From Comamonadaceae bacterium (GTDB lineage Bacteria; Pseudomonadota; Gammaproteobacteria; Burkholderiales; Burkholderiaceae_C): DNA of 11,955 nucleotides. The translations under genes were made by a program, and so were the position numbers. The notes under the pieces are model-generated. The model was not told the DNA's origin and searched no databases. It was given only the letters and a program-made list of their open reading frames with translations. The stretch lies in the NCBI GenBank assembly GCA_947454695.1, contig CANGMW010000050.1, positions 1 to 11,955 of the forward strand. Direction: 5' to 3'. This document shows, piece by piece, positions 1 through 8,654 of this stretch (position 1 is the first letter of the stretch; every line of letters begins with the position of its first letter).

Positions 1-524
1 ACCAAATTTTGTAGCAAGGTGTTGCGCATGAAGACCCGGGTGATCGAGCTCAACCCGCAGGTCCTGGTGGCATGCCGGGGTTGGTTCAAGCTGCCCGCTG
101 ACAGCGCCCGTATGCAAGTGATCCTGGCCGATGCGGCCGAAGAAATTCAAAAGCCGCAGTGGTGGGGCACGGTGGACGCCTTGCAGGTGGACTTGTACGA
201 CCACGAGGCCGCCGCCCCTGTGCTGGACAGCGAAGCCTTCTACCGCGACTGCCAGCGCCTGCTCACCGAGGACGGTTGCATGACTGTCAATTTGTTTGGC
301 CGCTCCTCGAGTTTTGCACGCAGCGTGGAGAAAATCAGCGCGGCATTCGGGCCGCAGGCGGTGTGGGCGTTCAAGGCCACGCGCGAGGGCAACACGGTGG
401 TCCTGGCGCAAAAAACGCCGACCCGCCCCAGCCGCGCAGTGCTTGCCCAGCGTGCTGAAATCATCCAGACTCGCTGGGGCCTGCCCGCCGACAAATGGTT
501 GCGGGGCTTTAAACCACTGACACC

Positions 525-528
<4 letters not shown>
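1..528 (+). CDS. Spermidine synthase-like (aminopropyltransferase-fold) protein, 5'-truncated
   Basis: Frame 1 is open from the first base, so the gene begins upstream of the window and the GTG at 19 is probably internal. The visible part is the C-terminal half of a class I Rossmann domain of the polyamine aminopropyltransferase type. VIELNPQVLVACRGWFKLP (about 58-115) fits the acidic ribose-binding strand that follows the glycine loop. The stretch around DALQVDLYDHEA (about 175-207) fits the family's Asp-rich catalytic or substrate segment. The stretch around FYRDCQRLLTEDGCMTVNLFG (about 238-300) fits the late helix and strand. Family members transfer aminopropyl groups from decarboxylated SAM to putrescine, but many short bacterial homologues are not proven polyamine enzymes and may be SAM-dependent methyltransferases. 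The stop codon overlaps the start of the downstream ATPase gene (ATGA, 525-528), so the two are co-transcribed and probably translationally coupled. The fold is likely; the substrate is uncertain. Confidence 0.8.
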
Positions 529-2348
<1,820 letters not shown>

Positions 2349-2535
2349 TCATTCGGTGCACGACGCCTCAATCGAGTGCATCGTCAGTCAGGGGCACACC
2401 CAACTCCCAAGGGTTATCCCTAGGCTGTTGTCGGATTGACGACAGTTAGGAGTGAATAGGTGGTATCCACAGCGGGAAATACCTGTTTTTCAGGGCAGAA
2501 TCAGTGGGTTAACAATTCCTCTGAGGAGTGTGTTC
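2349..2535 (+). promoter_or_regulatory. Leader and probable promoter/operator region of tctBA
   Basis: The 187 bases between the ATPase stop and the tctB start hold no credible gene. Three short inverted repeats are visible: AGGG-TTAT-CCCT at 2410-2421, TGTCG-N6-CGACA at 2429-2444, and GGTAT-N12-ATACC at 2462-2483. TTGACG at 2436-2441 resembles a -35 box, but no good -10 follows at 17 bases; the nearest candidate, TGGTAT at 2461-2466, is weak and 19 bases away. These repeats could bind a regulator of the transporter genes. That is inference, because no regulator gene is in view and arms this short can arise by chance. Confidence 0.3.
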
Positions 2536-3024
2536 GTGAATATCAAGAGTCAAAAAGACTTTTTCTCCGGCCTCATGTACATGAGTGTCGGCGTGGCCTT
2601 CGCTTGGGGGGCTACCACCTACAACGTGGGCACCGGTGCCCGCATGGGCCCGGGCTACTTCCCGCTCATGCTGGGCATTGTGCTGGCCGTGCTGGGTGGC
2701 ATCATCACCTTCAAGGCCTTGGTCGTTGAGACCGAGACCGGTGACAAGATCGGCAAATGGGCCTGGCGCCCCGTGGCCTACATTCTGGGCGCCAACCTGG
2801 CGTTTGGCGTGTTGCTCGGCGGCCTGCCCAGCATCAAGCTGCCCGCCATGGGCTTGATCGTGTCGATCTATGCGCTCACCTTGATTGCTGCTAAAGGTGG
2901 CGACAACTTCAAGCTCAGAGACGTGCTGATTCTGGCCACCATCCTGGCCATTGGCAGCTACCTGGCTTTCATCCTGCTGCTCAAATTGCAGATTCAGGTG
3001 TGGCCGACATTCATCACGGGTTGA
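2536..3024 (+). CDS. tctB: TctB-family small permease subunit of a tripartite tricarboxylate transporter
   Basis: The small membrane subunit of a TTT-family carrier, which with TctA imports citrate-like or other carboxylates delivered by a periplasmic TctC (Bug) receptor. I chose the GTG at 2536: GAGGAG at 2523-2528 lies seven bases upstream, and the protein then begins MNIKSQKDFFSG, the usual TctB start. A longer frame from GTG 2452 would add 28 residues without family resemblance. The 162-residue product has the conserved MGPGYFP segment (37-43) after the first membrane helix, and four or five hydrophobic segments in all (roughly 10-30, 44-64, 77-97, 102-120, 127-152). It ends 11 bases before tctA, whose Shine-Dalgarno overlaps the stop codon. 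Its sequence resembles TctB well, but the substrate cannot be read from it. Confidence 0.9.
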   Translation: MNIKSQKDFFSGLMYMSVGVAFAWGATTYNVGTGARMGPGYFPLMLGIVLAVLGGIITFKALVVETETGDKIGKWAWRPVAYILGANLAFGVLLGGLPSIKLPAMGLIVSIYALTLIAAKGGDNFKLRDVLILATILAIGSYLAFILLLKLQIQVWPTFITG

Positions 3025-3035
3025 GGAGACATTAA

Positions 3036-4547
3036 ATGGATTTGATCAGCAACCTGTCGCTGGGTTTTGGCGTGGCGTTCACGCCCATTAACCTGCTCTA
3101 CGCTTTTGTCGGCTGTATGTTGGGCACGCTCATTGGCGTGTTGCCCGGCATCGGTCCGGTGGCCACCATCGCCATGCTCTTGCCGGCGACCTACGCGTTG
3201 CCCCCGGTCTCCGCACTCATCATGCTGGCCGGTATTTACTACGGTGCCCAGTACGGTGGTTCGACCACCGCGATTCTGGTCAACCTGCCAGGTGAATCTT
3301 CATCGGTGGTGACCTGCATCGACGGCTACCAGATGGCCCGTCAGGGTCGTGCGGGCCCGGCGCTGGCCGCCGCCGGCCTGGGTTCCTTCTTCGCCGGTTC
3401 CGTGGGTACTTTGATCCTGGCCGCTTTTGCGCCGCCGCTCACCGAGCTGGCGTTCAAGTTCGGCCCGGCGGAATATTTCTCGCTGATGATTTTGGGTCTG
3501 ATCGGCGCGGTGGTCTTGGCATCGGGCTCCTTGCTCAAAGCCATTGCCATGATCGTGCTCGGTTTGCTGCTCGGTTTGATCGGTACCGATGTGAACTCCG
3601 GCGTGGCGCGTTTCAGCTTTGACATTCCCGAACTGACCGACGGCATCGGCTTTGTGGTGATCGCCATGGGCGTGTTCGGCTACGGAGAGATCATCAGCAA
3701 CCTGTCGGTGCACGAAGACGATCGCGAGATCTTCACCAACAAGGTCAGCGGCTTGTTTCCGACCAAAGAAGATTTCAAGAACATGGCGCCTGCCGTCTTG
3801 CGCGGCACGACCTTGGGCTCGCTCCTGGGCATTCTGCCCGGCGGTGGCGCATTGCTGGCAGCTTTCGCGGCCTATGCGCTGGAGAAAAAAGTCAAGATGC
3901 GTCCGGGCGAAGTGCCCTTCGGCAAAGGCAATATCCGCGGTGTGGCAGGCCCTGAGTCAGCCAACAATGCCGGCGCACAAACCTCTTTCATCCCCTTGCT
4001 GACCTTGGGTATTCCGCCCAATGCGGTGATGGCCTTGATGGTGGGTGCGATGACGATTCACAACATCCAGCCCGGCCCGCAGGTCATGACCAGCAACCCC
4101 GAACTCTTCTGGGGCCTGATCGCTTCGATGTGGATCGGCAACCTGATGCTGGTCATCCTGAACCTGCCGCTCATCGGCATGTGGATCAAGCTGTTGTCGG
4201 TGCCTTACCGCTTCCTGTTTCCGGCGATTGTGCTGTTCTGTGCGATCGGTGTGTACTCCACCAACAACAACACGTTTGATGTGTGGATGGTGGCGATCTT
4301 CGGTTTCATCGGCTATGTGTTCGTCAAGCTCGGTGCCGAGCCCGCGCCCCTGCTGCTGGGCTTCATCCTGGGCCCGATGATGGAAGAAAACCTGCGCCGC
4401 GCTTTGCTGCTCTCGCGCGGTGACTGGAGCGTGTTCGTGACGCGTCCCTTGTCGGGCGGTTTGCTCGCGGCGGCACTGCTGATGCTGGTCATCGTTTTGC
4501 TGCCAGCGGTCAAGGCCAAGCGCGAAGAGGCCTTTGTCGAAGAATGA
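3036..4547 (+). CDS. tctA: TctA-family large permease subunit of a tripartite tricarboxylate transporter
   Basis: The 503-residue large subunit, about the usual family length, with around twelve hydrophobic segments; it forms the ion-coupled translocation path in the inner membrane. The two family half-signatures are present. In the first half these are GVLPGIGP (34-41) followed by IYYGAQYGGST (67-77) and the NLPGE loop (83-87). In the second half these are GILPGGG (265-271), GPESANNA (305-312) and a LGIPPNAVMA-IQPGPQ region. The C-terminal part has the LGFILGPMMEENLRRAL segment typical of the family. GAGGAG at 3023-3028, overlapping the tctB stop, gives a strong ribosome site seven bases before ATG 3036. 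A strong terminator follows at 4569-4598, so tctBA is probably a complete two-gene unit. No receptor gene (tctC) lies on either side. Confidence 0.96.
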   Translation: MDLISNLSLGFGVAFTPINLLYAFVGCMLGTLIGVLPGIGPVATIAMLLPATYALPPVSALIMLAGIYYGAQYGGSTTAILVNLPGESSSVVTCIDGYQMARQGRAGPALAAAGLGSFFAGSVGTLILAAFAPPLTELAFKFGPAEYFSLMILGLIGAVVLASGSLLKAIAMIVLGLLLGLIGTDVNSGVARFSFDIPELTDGIGFVVIAMGVFGYGEIISNLSVHEDDREIFTNKVSGLFPTKEDFKNMAPAVLRGTTLGSLLGILPGGGALLAAFAAYALEKKVKMRPGEVPFGKGNIRGVAGPESANNAGAQTSFIPLLTLGIPPNAVMALMVGAMTIHNIQPGPQVMTSNPELFWGLIASMWIGNLMLVILNLPLIGMWIKLLSVPYRFLFPAIVLFCAIGVYSTNNNTFDVWMVAIFGFIGYVFVKLGAEPAPLLLGFILGPMMEENLRRALLLSRGDWSVFVTRPLSGGLLAAALLMLVIVLLPAVKAKREEAFVEE

Positions 4548-4568
4548 TGCGCCGTCCCGGCGCAATGC

Positions 4569-4598
4569 ATAAAAAGGCACCTTCGGGTGCCTTTTTAT
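4569..4598 (+). terminator. Rho-independent terminator after tctA (symmetrical)
   Basis: A perfect 13-bp stem: AT-AAAAA-GGCACC (4569-4581) pairs with GGTGCC-TTTTT-AT (4586-4598) around a TTCG tetraloop (4582-4585). The GC core followed by five T residues is a textbook intrinsic terminator. The A-tract before the stem means it could also work on the other strand, though no minus-strand gene ends here. It separates tctBA from the downstream GGT-family gene, which therefore needs its own promoter. Confidence 0.93.
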
Positions 4599-4632
4599 TG
4601 CTTCAATGGCCAAGCCCGGAAAAATGAAGCAA
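4598..4632. repeat. Perfect 8-bp inverted repeat between tctA terminator and the GGT-family gene
   Basis: TTGCTTCA (4598-4605) and TGAAGCAA (4625-4632) are exact reverse complements separated by 19 bases. The left arm starts at the last base of the terminator stem. The arms could form a second hairpin in RNA or be a dyad operator for the gene starting at 4697. No protein-binding family is recognised. Confidence 0.5.
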
Positions 4633-4659
4633 CAGGGCAACATCACACAAGGGCACCTC

Positions 4660-4690
4660 GTGACTGACCGCGTGCCAAAGACAGGATAAT
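4660..4690 (+). promoter_or_regulatory. Possible sigma-70 promoter of the GGT-family gene
   Basis: GATAAT at 4685-4690 matches five of six bases of the -10 consensus. The best -35 candidate is GTGACT at 4660-4665 (four of six to TTGACA), with a long 19-base spacer. The -10 ends six bases before the ATG at 4697, so transcription would begin at or near the start codon. The AGGA inside the same stretch (4683-4686) could instead be a Shine-Dalgarno ten bases from the ATG, in which case the true promoter lies farther upstream. A promoter is needed somewhere here because of the preceding terminator. Confidence 0.3.
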
Positions 4691-4696
4691 TCAAAG

Positions 4697-6319
4697 ATGA
4701 ACTTCAATTTCAACAACCCCTACACCACCACCCGTTTGCCCGTTTTCGCGCGCAACATCGTGTCCACCTCGCACCCCCTGGCCGCACAAGCCGGCGTGCG
4801 CATCATGCAACAGGGCGGCAACGCCGTCGATGGCGCAATTGCTGCGGCGGCGGCGATGACGATTTGCGAACCGGTCAGCAACGGCTTGGGCAGCGATTCG
4901 TTTTGTATTTTGTGGGACGGCAAAGAGCTGCAAGGTCTCAACGCGTCGGGCCGTGCGCCGCAGAGCTGGACCCCCGATTACTTCAAGCGCAAATACAGCG
5001 CAGACGCCGTCAGCCCGCCCAAGCGCGGCTTTGACTCGGTGACCGTGCCTGGCGCCGTGGCCAGTTGGGTGGCCTTGAGCGAGCGCTATGGCAAGCTGCC
5101 GTTTGCGGACCTGCTGCAACCGGCCATCGAGATCGCCGAGCGCGGCTACCTCATGCCCACCGTGGTGCAGCAGAAATGGGCAGCGGCCTATGACGAGCTG
5201 CATGCCCTGCCGGGCTTTGCCCAAAGTTTTCTGCCCTGGGGGCGTGCGCCCAACGTAGGGGAGTTGTTCCAGTTCAAAGCTGCCGCACGGGGCTTGCGTG
5301 CGATTGCCAATACCAAGGGCCAGGCGTTTTACGGTGGCGAGATCGCGCACGCGATTGAAAAATTTTCCAATCAACACAACGGCACTTTGAAGGCCAGCGA
5401 CTTTGCCGCCTACCAGCCCGAGTGGGTCAAGCCCATTGGCAAGGACTACCGGGGCTACACCCTGCACGAGATCCCGCCCAACGGCCAGGGCATTGCCGCG
5501 CTCATCGCGCTGGGCATTCTGGACAAGTTCGATGTGGCCTCGCTCGCTGTCGATGGCGTGGACTCCCAGCACTTGCAGATCGAAGCCATGAAGCTGGCCT
5601 TTGCCGATGTGTACCGCTATGTGGCCGAGCCCGCGGACATGTCGGTCACCGCAGCGCAGATGCTGGACGACGCTTACCTCACCGAGCGCGCCAAACTCAT
5701 CGACATGAAGAAAGCGCAGGACTTCGGTGCGGGCAACCCGGTCAAGGGCGGCACCATCTACCTCACCGCGGCGGACGAGGACGGCATGATGGTGAGCTTT
5801 ATCCAGAGCAACTACATGGGCTTTGGCTCCGGCTGCGTAGAGCCCGATTTCGGTGTGAGCCTGCAAAACCGCGGTCACGCCTTCAGCCTGGATCCCAAAG
5901 CCTTGAACCCGGCCAATCTGGTGGCGCCGGGCAAGCGGCCTTTCCACACCATCATCCCCGCTTTCCTCACGCGCGACGGTCAACCGGTGATGAGCTACGG
6001 TGTGATGGGCGCCAATATGCAGCCGCAAGGCCATTTGCAAACCCGGGTGCGCATGCTCGACTACGGCCAGAACCCGCAAGCCGCGTGCGATGCGCCGCGC
6101 TGGCGCTACAACGCGGGCCTGGAGATCAATGTGGAATCCCAGATGGCGCCCGACACCGTGCAAGGTTTGGCTGCACGCGGCCACCGCATGGAGATCATCA
6201 ACGACAACTACCAGGACTTCGGTGCCGGTCAGTTCATCTGGCGCGCGGGTGACCCCAAGGTGCAAGGTTATGTGGCCGCCAGCGACTCGCGTCGCGACGG
6301 GCAGGTGGCGGGTTACTGA
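4697..6319 (+). CDS. Gamma-glutamyltransferase-family Ntn-hydrolase (YwrD/HpxW-like)
   Basis: A 540-residue member of the GGT (peptidase T3) superfamily, made as a proenzyme that cuts itself to expose an N-terminal threonine. The predicted nucleophile is Thr353 in VKGGTIYLT, giving an N-terminal chain of 352 residues and a C-terminal chain of 188. Family features visible include QQGGNAVDGAIAAAAAM (38-54), VPGAVASW, FGSG, KRPFHTIIP and GVMGANMQPQGH (435-446). There is no signal peptide, so it is probably cytoplasmic, unlike periplasmic E. coli Ggt. Residues that hold the gamma-glutamyl group in E. coli Ggt appear to be missing (Arg114 position is Ser84; the QMDDF loop is RGHAF, 392-396). This matches the YwrD-like branch, which includes the oxamate amidohydrolase HpxW, so a non-glutathione amide is possible. 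It follows the tctA terminator and precedes an EamA permease by 39 bases, likely in one transcript. The family is certain; the substrate is not known. Confidence 0.93.
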   Translation: MNFNFNNPYTTTRLPVFARNIVSTSHPLAAQAGVRIMQQGGNAVDGAIAAAAAMTICEPVSNGLGSDSFCILWDGKELQGLNASGRAPQSWTPDYFKRKYSADAVSPPKRGFDSVTVPGAVASWVALSERYGKLPFADLLQPAIEIAERGYLMPTVVQQKWAAAYDELHALPGFAQSFLPWGRAPNVGELFQFKAAARGLRAIANTKGQAFYGGEIAHAIEKFSNQHNGTLKASDFAAYQPEWVKPIGKDYRGYTLHEIPPNGQGIAALIALGILDKFDVASLAVDGVDSQHLQIEAMKLAFADVYRYVAEPADMSVTAAQMLDDAYLTERAKLIDMKKAQDFGAGNPVKGGTIYLTAADEDGMMVSFIQSNYMGFGSGCVEPDFGVSLQNRGHAFSLDPKALNPANLVAPGKRPFHTIIPAFLTRDGQPVMSYGVMGANMQPQGHLQTRVRMLDYGQNPQAACDAPRWRYNAGLEINVESQMAPDTVQGLAARGHRMEIINDNYQDFGAGQFIWRAGDPKVQGYVAASDSRRDGQVAGY

Positions 6320-6358
6320 TCTGCACTGCACCCGCCAGACCCCTTTATCGGCAGTGAC

Positions 6359-7291
6359 ATGACGACACCTTTGACCGACGCTGCGGCCGCTGCGGCCAAT
6401 AAGCGCTTGGTCGTTGGGCTGGTGTTGGCGATGCTGGGCGCGATTGCCTTCAGCGGCAAGGCCATCATCGTTAAGCTCGCGTACCGCCATGGGGTGGACG
6501 CGGTCACGCTCATCATGTACCGCATGCTCTTTGCCTTGCCGCTGTTCGCTGCCATGGCCTGGTGGTCCAGTCGCGGCAAGCCGCCCTTGGCGCGGCGTGA
6601 CTGGCTGGGTATCTTGGGTCTGGGGGTGAGTGGTTATTACCTGGCCAGCTTTCTGGACTTTGCCGGCCTGGCCTACATCAGCGCTTCGCTGGAGCGGCTG
6701 ATTCTCTACCTCACACCCACCCTGGTCTTGTTGCTGAGCCTGTTGATGTTTGGGCGTCGGGTTTCGCGCCTGCAGGCGCTGGGCACTGCCATCAGTTATG
6801 CCGGTGTGATGGTGGTGTTCGGCCATGAGGTGAGCCTCTCGGGCAGCCATGTGGCGGTGGGCGCGGGCCTGGTGTTTGCCAGCGCGATCAGCTATGCGAT
6901 CTACCTCACCTACAGCGGCGAGATGGTGCAGCGCCTGGGCTCTTTGCGCCTGGTGGGCTTGGCCACCACGGTGGCGTGTGTGTTGTGCATCACCCAGTTT
7001 GTGGTGCTGCGGCCCCTGAGCGCCGCGCTGGTGGCCCCCGAAGTCATCAGCCTGTCGGTGTTGAACGCCACCCTGTGCACGGCGGTGCCGGTGCTATTGG
7101 TGATGATGGCGATTGAGCGCATTGGCGCGGGCGCCTCCTCGCAGGCGGGCATGGTCGGGCCCATCTCCACCATCCTCATGGGCGTGTGGCTGCTCGATGA
7201 GTCCTTCACCGCTTGGGTGGCGGCGGGGACGGTCTTGGTGATTGCGGGCATCTTTGTGTTCAGCCGCGCCTCACGGGTGTCATCGCGGTAG
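6359..7291 (+). CDS. EamA/DMT-superfamily permease (10 TM), downstream of the GGT-family gene
   Basis: A 310-residue drug/metabolite transporter with two EamA repeats of about five hydrophobic helices each. The first runs roughly from residue 20 to 150 and includes ISASLERLILYLTPTLVLLLS, the conserved re-entrant part that ends the first repeat. The second runs from about 160 to 305 and includes IERIGAGASSQAGMVGPISTILMG before the final helices. The family carries amino acids, nucleotide-related compounds and other small metabolites, often as exporters. The start at ATG 6359 has no strong Shine-Dalgarno, which fits translation in an operon with the preceding gene 39 bases away. Proximity suggests it moves a substrate or product of the GGT-family hydrolase, but this is inference. 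It is not a close sequence match to the other EamA protein at 8655-9557. Confidence 0.93.
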   Translation: MTTPLTDAAAAAANKRLVVGLVLAMLGAIAFSGKAIIVKLAYRHGVDAVTLIMYRMLFALPLFAAMAWWSSRGKPPLARRDWLGILGLGVSGYYLASFLDFAGLAYISASLERLILYLTPTLVLLLSLLMFGRRVSRLQALGTAISYAGVMVVFGHEVSLSGSHVAVGAGLVFASAISYAIYLTYSGEMVQRLGSLRLVGLATTVACVLCITQFVVLRPLSAALVAPEVISLSVLNATLCTAVPVLLVMMAIERIGAGASSQAGMVGPISTILMGVWLLDESFTAWVAAGTVLVIAGIFVFSRASRVSSR

Positions 7292-7376
7292 AGAACACCT
7301 TGCAGGGCCTGCACACTTGTTCGGTGGCCTGTACCATGGCAAGATTTTGAAATCGATTTTTTAACTGGGGCATGAC

Positions 7377-8162
7377 ATGGATTTAGGAATTTCAGGTAAG
7401 TGGGCATTGGTCTGTGGTGCGAGCAAAGGCTTGGGGCTGGGCTGTGCGCAGGCCCTCGCCGCCGAAGGCGTCAACGTGCTGATCGTGGCGCGCGGTGCTG
7501 ATGCACTTCACGCCGCGGCGGCGCAACTCAAGGCTCAATACCCTGGCGTGCAGGTCTTGGCCGTGCCGGCAGACATCACCACGACCGAGGGCCGTGCGGC
7601 CGTGTTTGCGGTGCGGCAAGACTTTGACATCGTCGTGACCAATGCCGGCGGCCCGCCCCCCGGTGATTTCCGCGACTGGGACCGCGAGGCCTGGATCAAG
7701 GCGGTGGACGCCAACATGCTCACGCCCATTGAACTCATCAAAGCCACGGTGGACGGCATGGCCGCGCGCGGCTTTGGTCGCATCATCAACATCACCTCCA
7801 GCGCGGTGAAGGCGCCCATCGATATCCTGGGGCTCTCCAACGGCGCGCGCAGCGGCCTGACCGGTTTTGTGGCGGGTGTCTCGCGCAGCAAAATCGCCGC
7901 ACAAGGCGTGACCATCAACAACCTCTTGCCTGGCGCGTTTGACACCGACCGCCTCAAAGGCACGATGGCCGGCGCGGCCAAGAAGACCGGCAAGCCCATT
8001 GAGGACATCATGGAAACCCGCAAAAAAACCATTCCGGCTTTGCGCTTTGGCCAGCCCGATGAGTTCGGTGCGGTGTGTGCTTTTTTGTGCAGCCAGCAAG
8101 CCGGCTACATCACCGGTCAGAACGTGCTGACCGATGGTGGCGCCTACCCGGGCAGCTTCTAA
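7377..8162 (+). CDS. Atypical short-chain dehydrogenase/reductase (BKR-like) lacking YxxxK
   Basis: A 261-residue single-domain Rossmann protein of the classical-SDR length. The cofactor loop is CGASKGLGLG (13-22), a variant of TGxxxGxG; NAGG follows the fourth strand and Asn113 (VDANM) matches the tetrad Asn. Ser141 (ITSS) matches the catalytic Ser. The catalytic Tyr should sit 13 residues later, but that position is Ser154 and the Lys position is Arg158 (LSNGAR). The C-terminal GQNVLTDGGAYPG is normal for the family. It resembles the group annotated as beta-ketoacyl-ACP-reductase-like SDRs with imperfect motif and tetrad (cd05344). Usual oxidoreductase chemistry is therefore doubtful; a different mechanism or a non-enzymatic role is possible. 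The start is ATG 7377, because the nearer upstream ATG (7372) reads straight into a stop. It lies 85 bases after the EamA gene and may have its own promoter, though none is convincing. Confidence 0.9.
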   Translation: MDLGISGKWALVCGASKGLGLGCAQALAAEGVNVLIVARGADALHAAAAQLKAQYPGVQVLAVPADITTTEGRAAVFAVRQDFDIVVTNAGGPPPGDFRDWDREAWIKAVDANMLTPIELIKATVDGMAARGFGRIINITSSAVKAPIDILGLSNGARSGLTGFVAGVSRSKIAAQGVTINNLLPGAFDTDRLKGTMAGAAKKTGKPIEDIMETRKKTIPALRFGQPDEFGAVCAFLCSQQAGYITGQNVLTDGGAYPGSF

Positions 8163-8166
8163 AGCT

Positions 8167-8607
8167 TCAAGCCGCTGCAGGTTTGCCCGCGCTGAGTTCG
8201 GTGAGCTGGCGGCGCAGGTTTTTTTCCTCAGCGAAACGTTTCGACGCATCGCGTGCCACGGCCAGGGAGCCGATCACGCGTCCTTGCGGGTCCTTCACCA
8301 CCGCAAAACTCATGTCCACATAGATCGACTCGCCGCTCTTGTGCAGTGAGCGGGTGATCATAGAAGTGCGGCCCGGCAGTACGTCGCCGCGCGCCAGAGC
8401 TTTGTGGTAACCCTCCCAATGCGCCTGGCGCATGCGCTCGGGGATGATGAGGTCCAGACTCTGCCCCAGCGCTTCGGCCGTGCTGAAACCAAACACCTCC
8501 TCGGCGCCGTGGTTCCAGCGCACGATGAAACCTCGCAGATCCGAAAAAATCAGGGCCTCCGGCATGGCGCGAATCAGGTCGTCGGCGAGGGTGTCAGGCG
8601 TGTTCAT
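8167..8607 (-). CDS. Single-PAS-domain sensor protein
   Basis: A 146-residue cytoplasmic protein that is almost entirely one PAS domain plus PAC tail. I chose the ATG at 8607 because GGAGG (complement of 8614-8618) lies six bases upstream and the PAS fold begins at once; longer forms in this frame overlap the permease gene and do not resemble a protein. The PAS core begins near residue 15 (MPEALIFSDLRGFIVRWN), with EEVFGFSTAEALGQSLDLIIPE (36-57), then a conserved-looking HWEGYHKAL stretch (63-71). A KSGESIYVDMSFAVV strand pair follows, and a PAC-like GRVIGSLAVARDASKRF end. There is no histidine kinase, GGDEF, helix-turn-helix or membrane segment, so it must act through a partner or be a ligand-binding sensor. 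Ligand unknown. It lies 47 bases downstream of the EamA gene on the same strand and is probably co-transcribed with it. Confidence 0.9.
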   Translation of the reverse strand: MNTPDTLADDLIRAMPEALIFSDLRGFIVRWNHGAEEVFGFSTAEALGQSLDLIIPERMRQAHWEGYHKALARGDVLPGRTSMITRSLHKSGESIYVDMSFAVVKDPQGRVIGSLAVARDASKRFAEEKNLRRQLTELSAGKPAAA

Positions 8608-8654
8608 GATGAACCTCCACTGTAAAAAGGGTGCACAGGGTTCCTCAAGGAGGC

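Noticed and set aside
2452..2535. Longer tctB from GTG 2452
   Set aside because: The extra 28 residues do not resemble TctB and run through the leader repeats; GTG 2536 has a well-placed GAGGAG.
3957..4694. A 245-codon minus-strand frame over the end of tctA and its terminator
   Set aside because: It reads through the terminator hairpin, is low-complexity His/Gln/Arg-rich and overlaps conserved TctA sequence.
4691..6850. A 719-codon open frame on the minus strand, antisense to the GGT-family and EamA genes
   Set aside because: Its translation is rich in His, Gln, Arg and Gly with no domain or hydrophobic pattern, and it spans two clearly real genes. Long antisense frames of this kind are a common by-product of GC-rich codon use.
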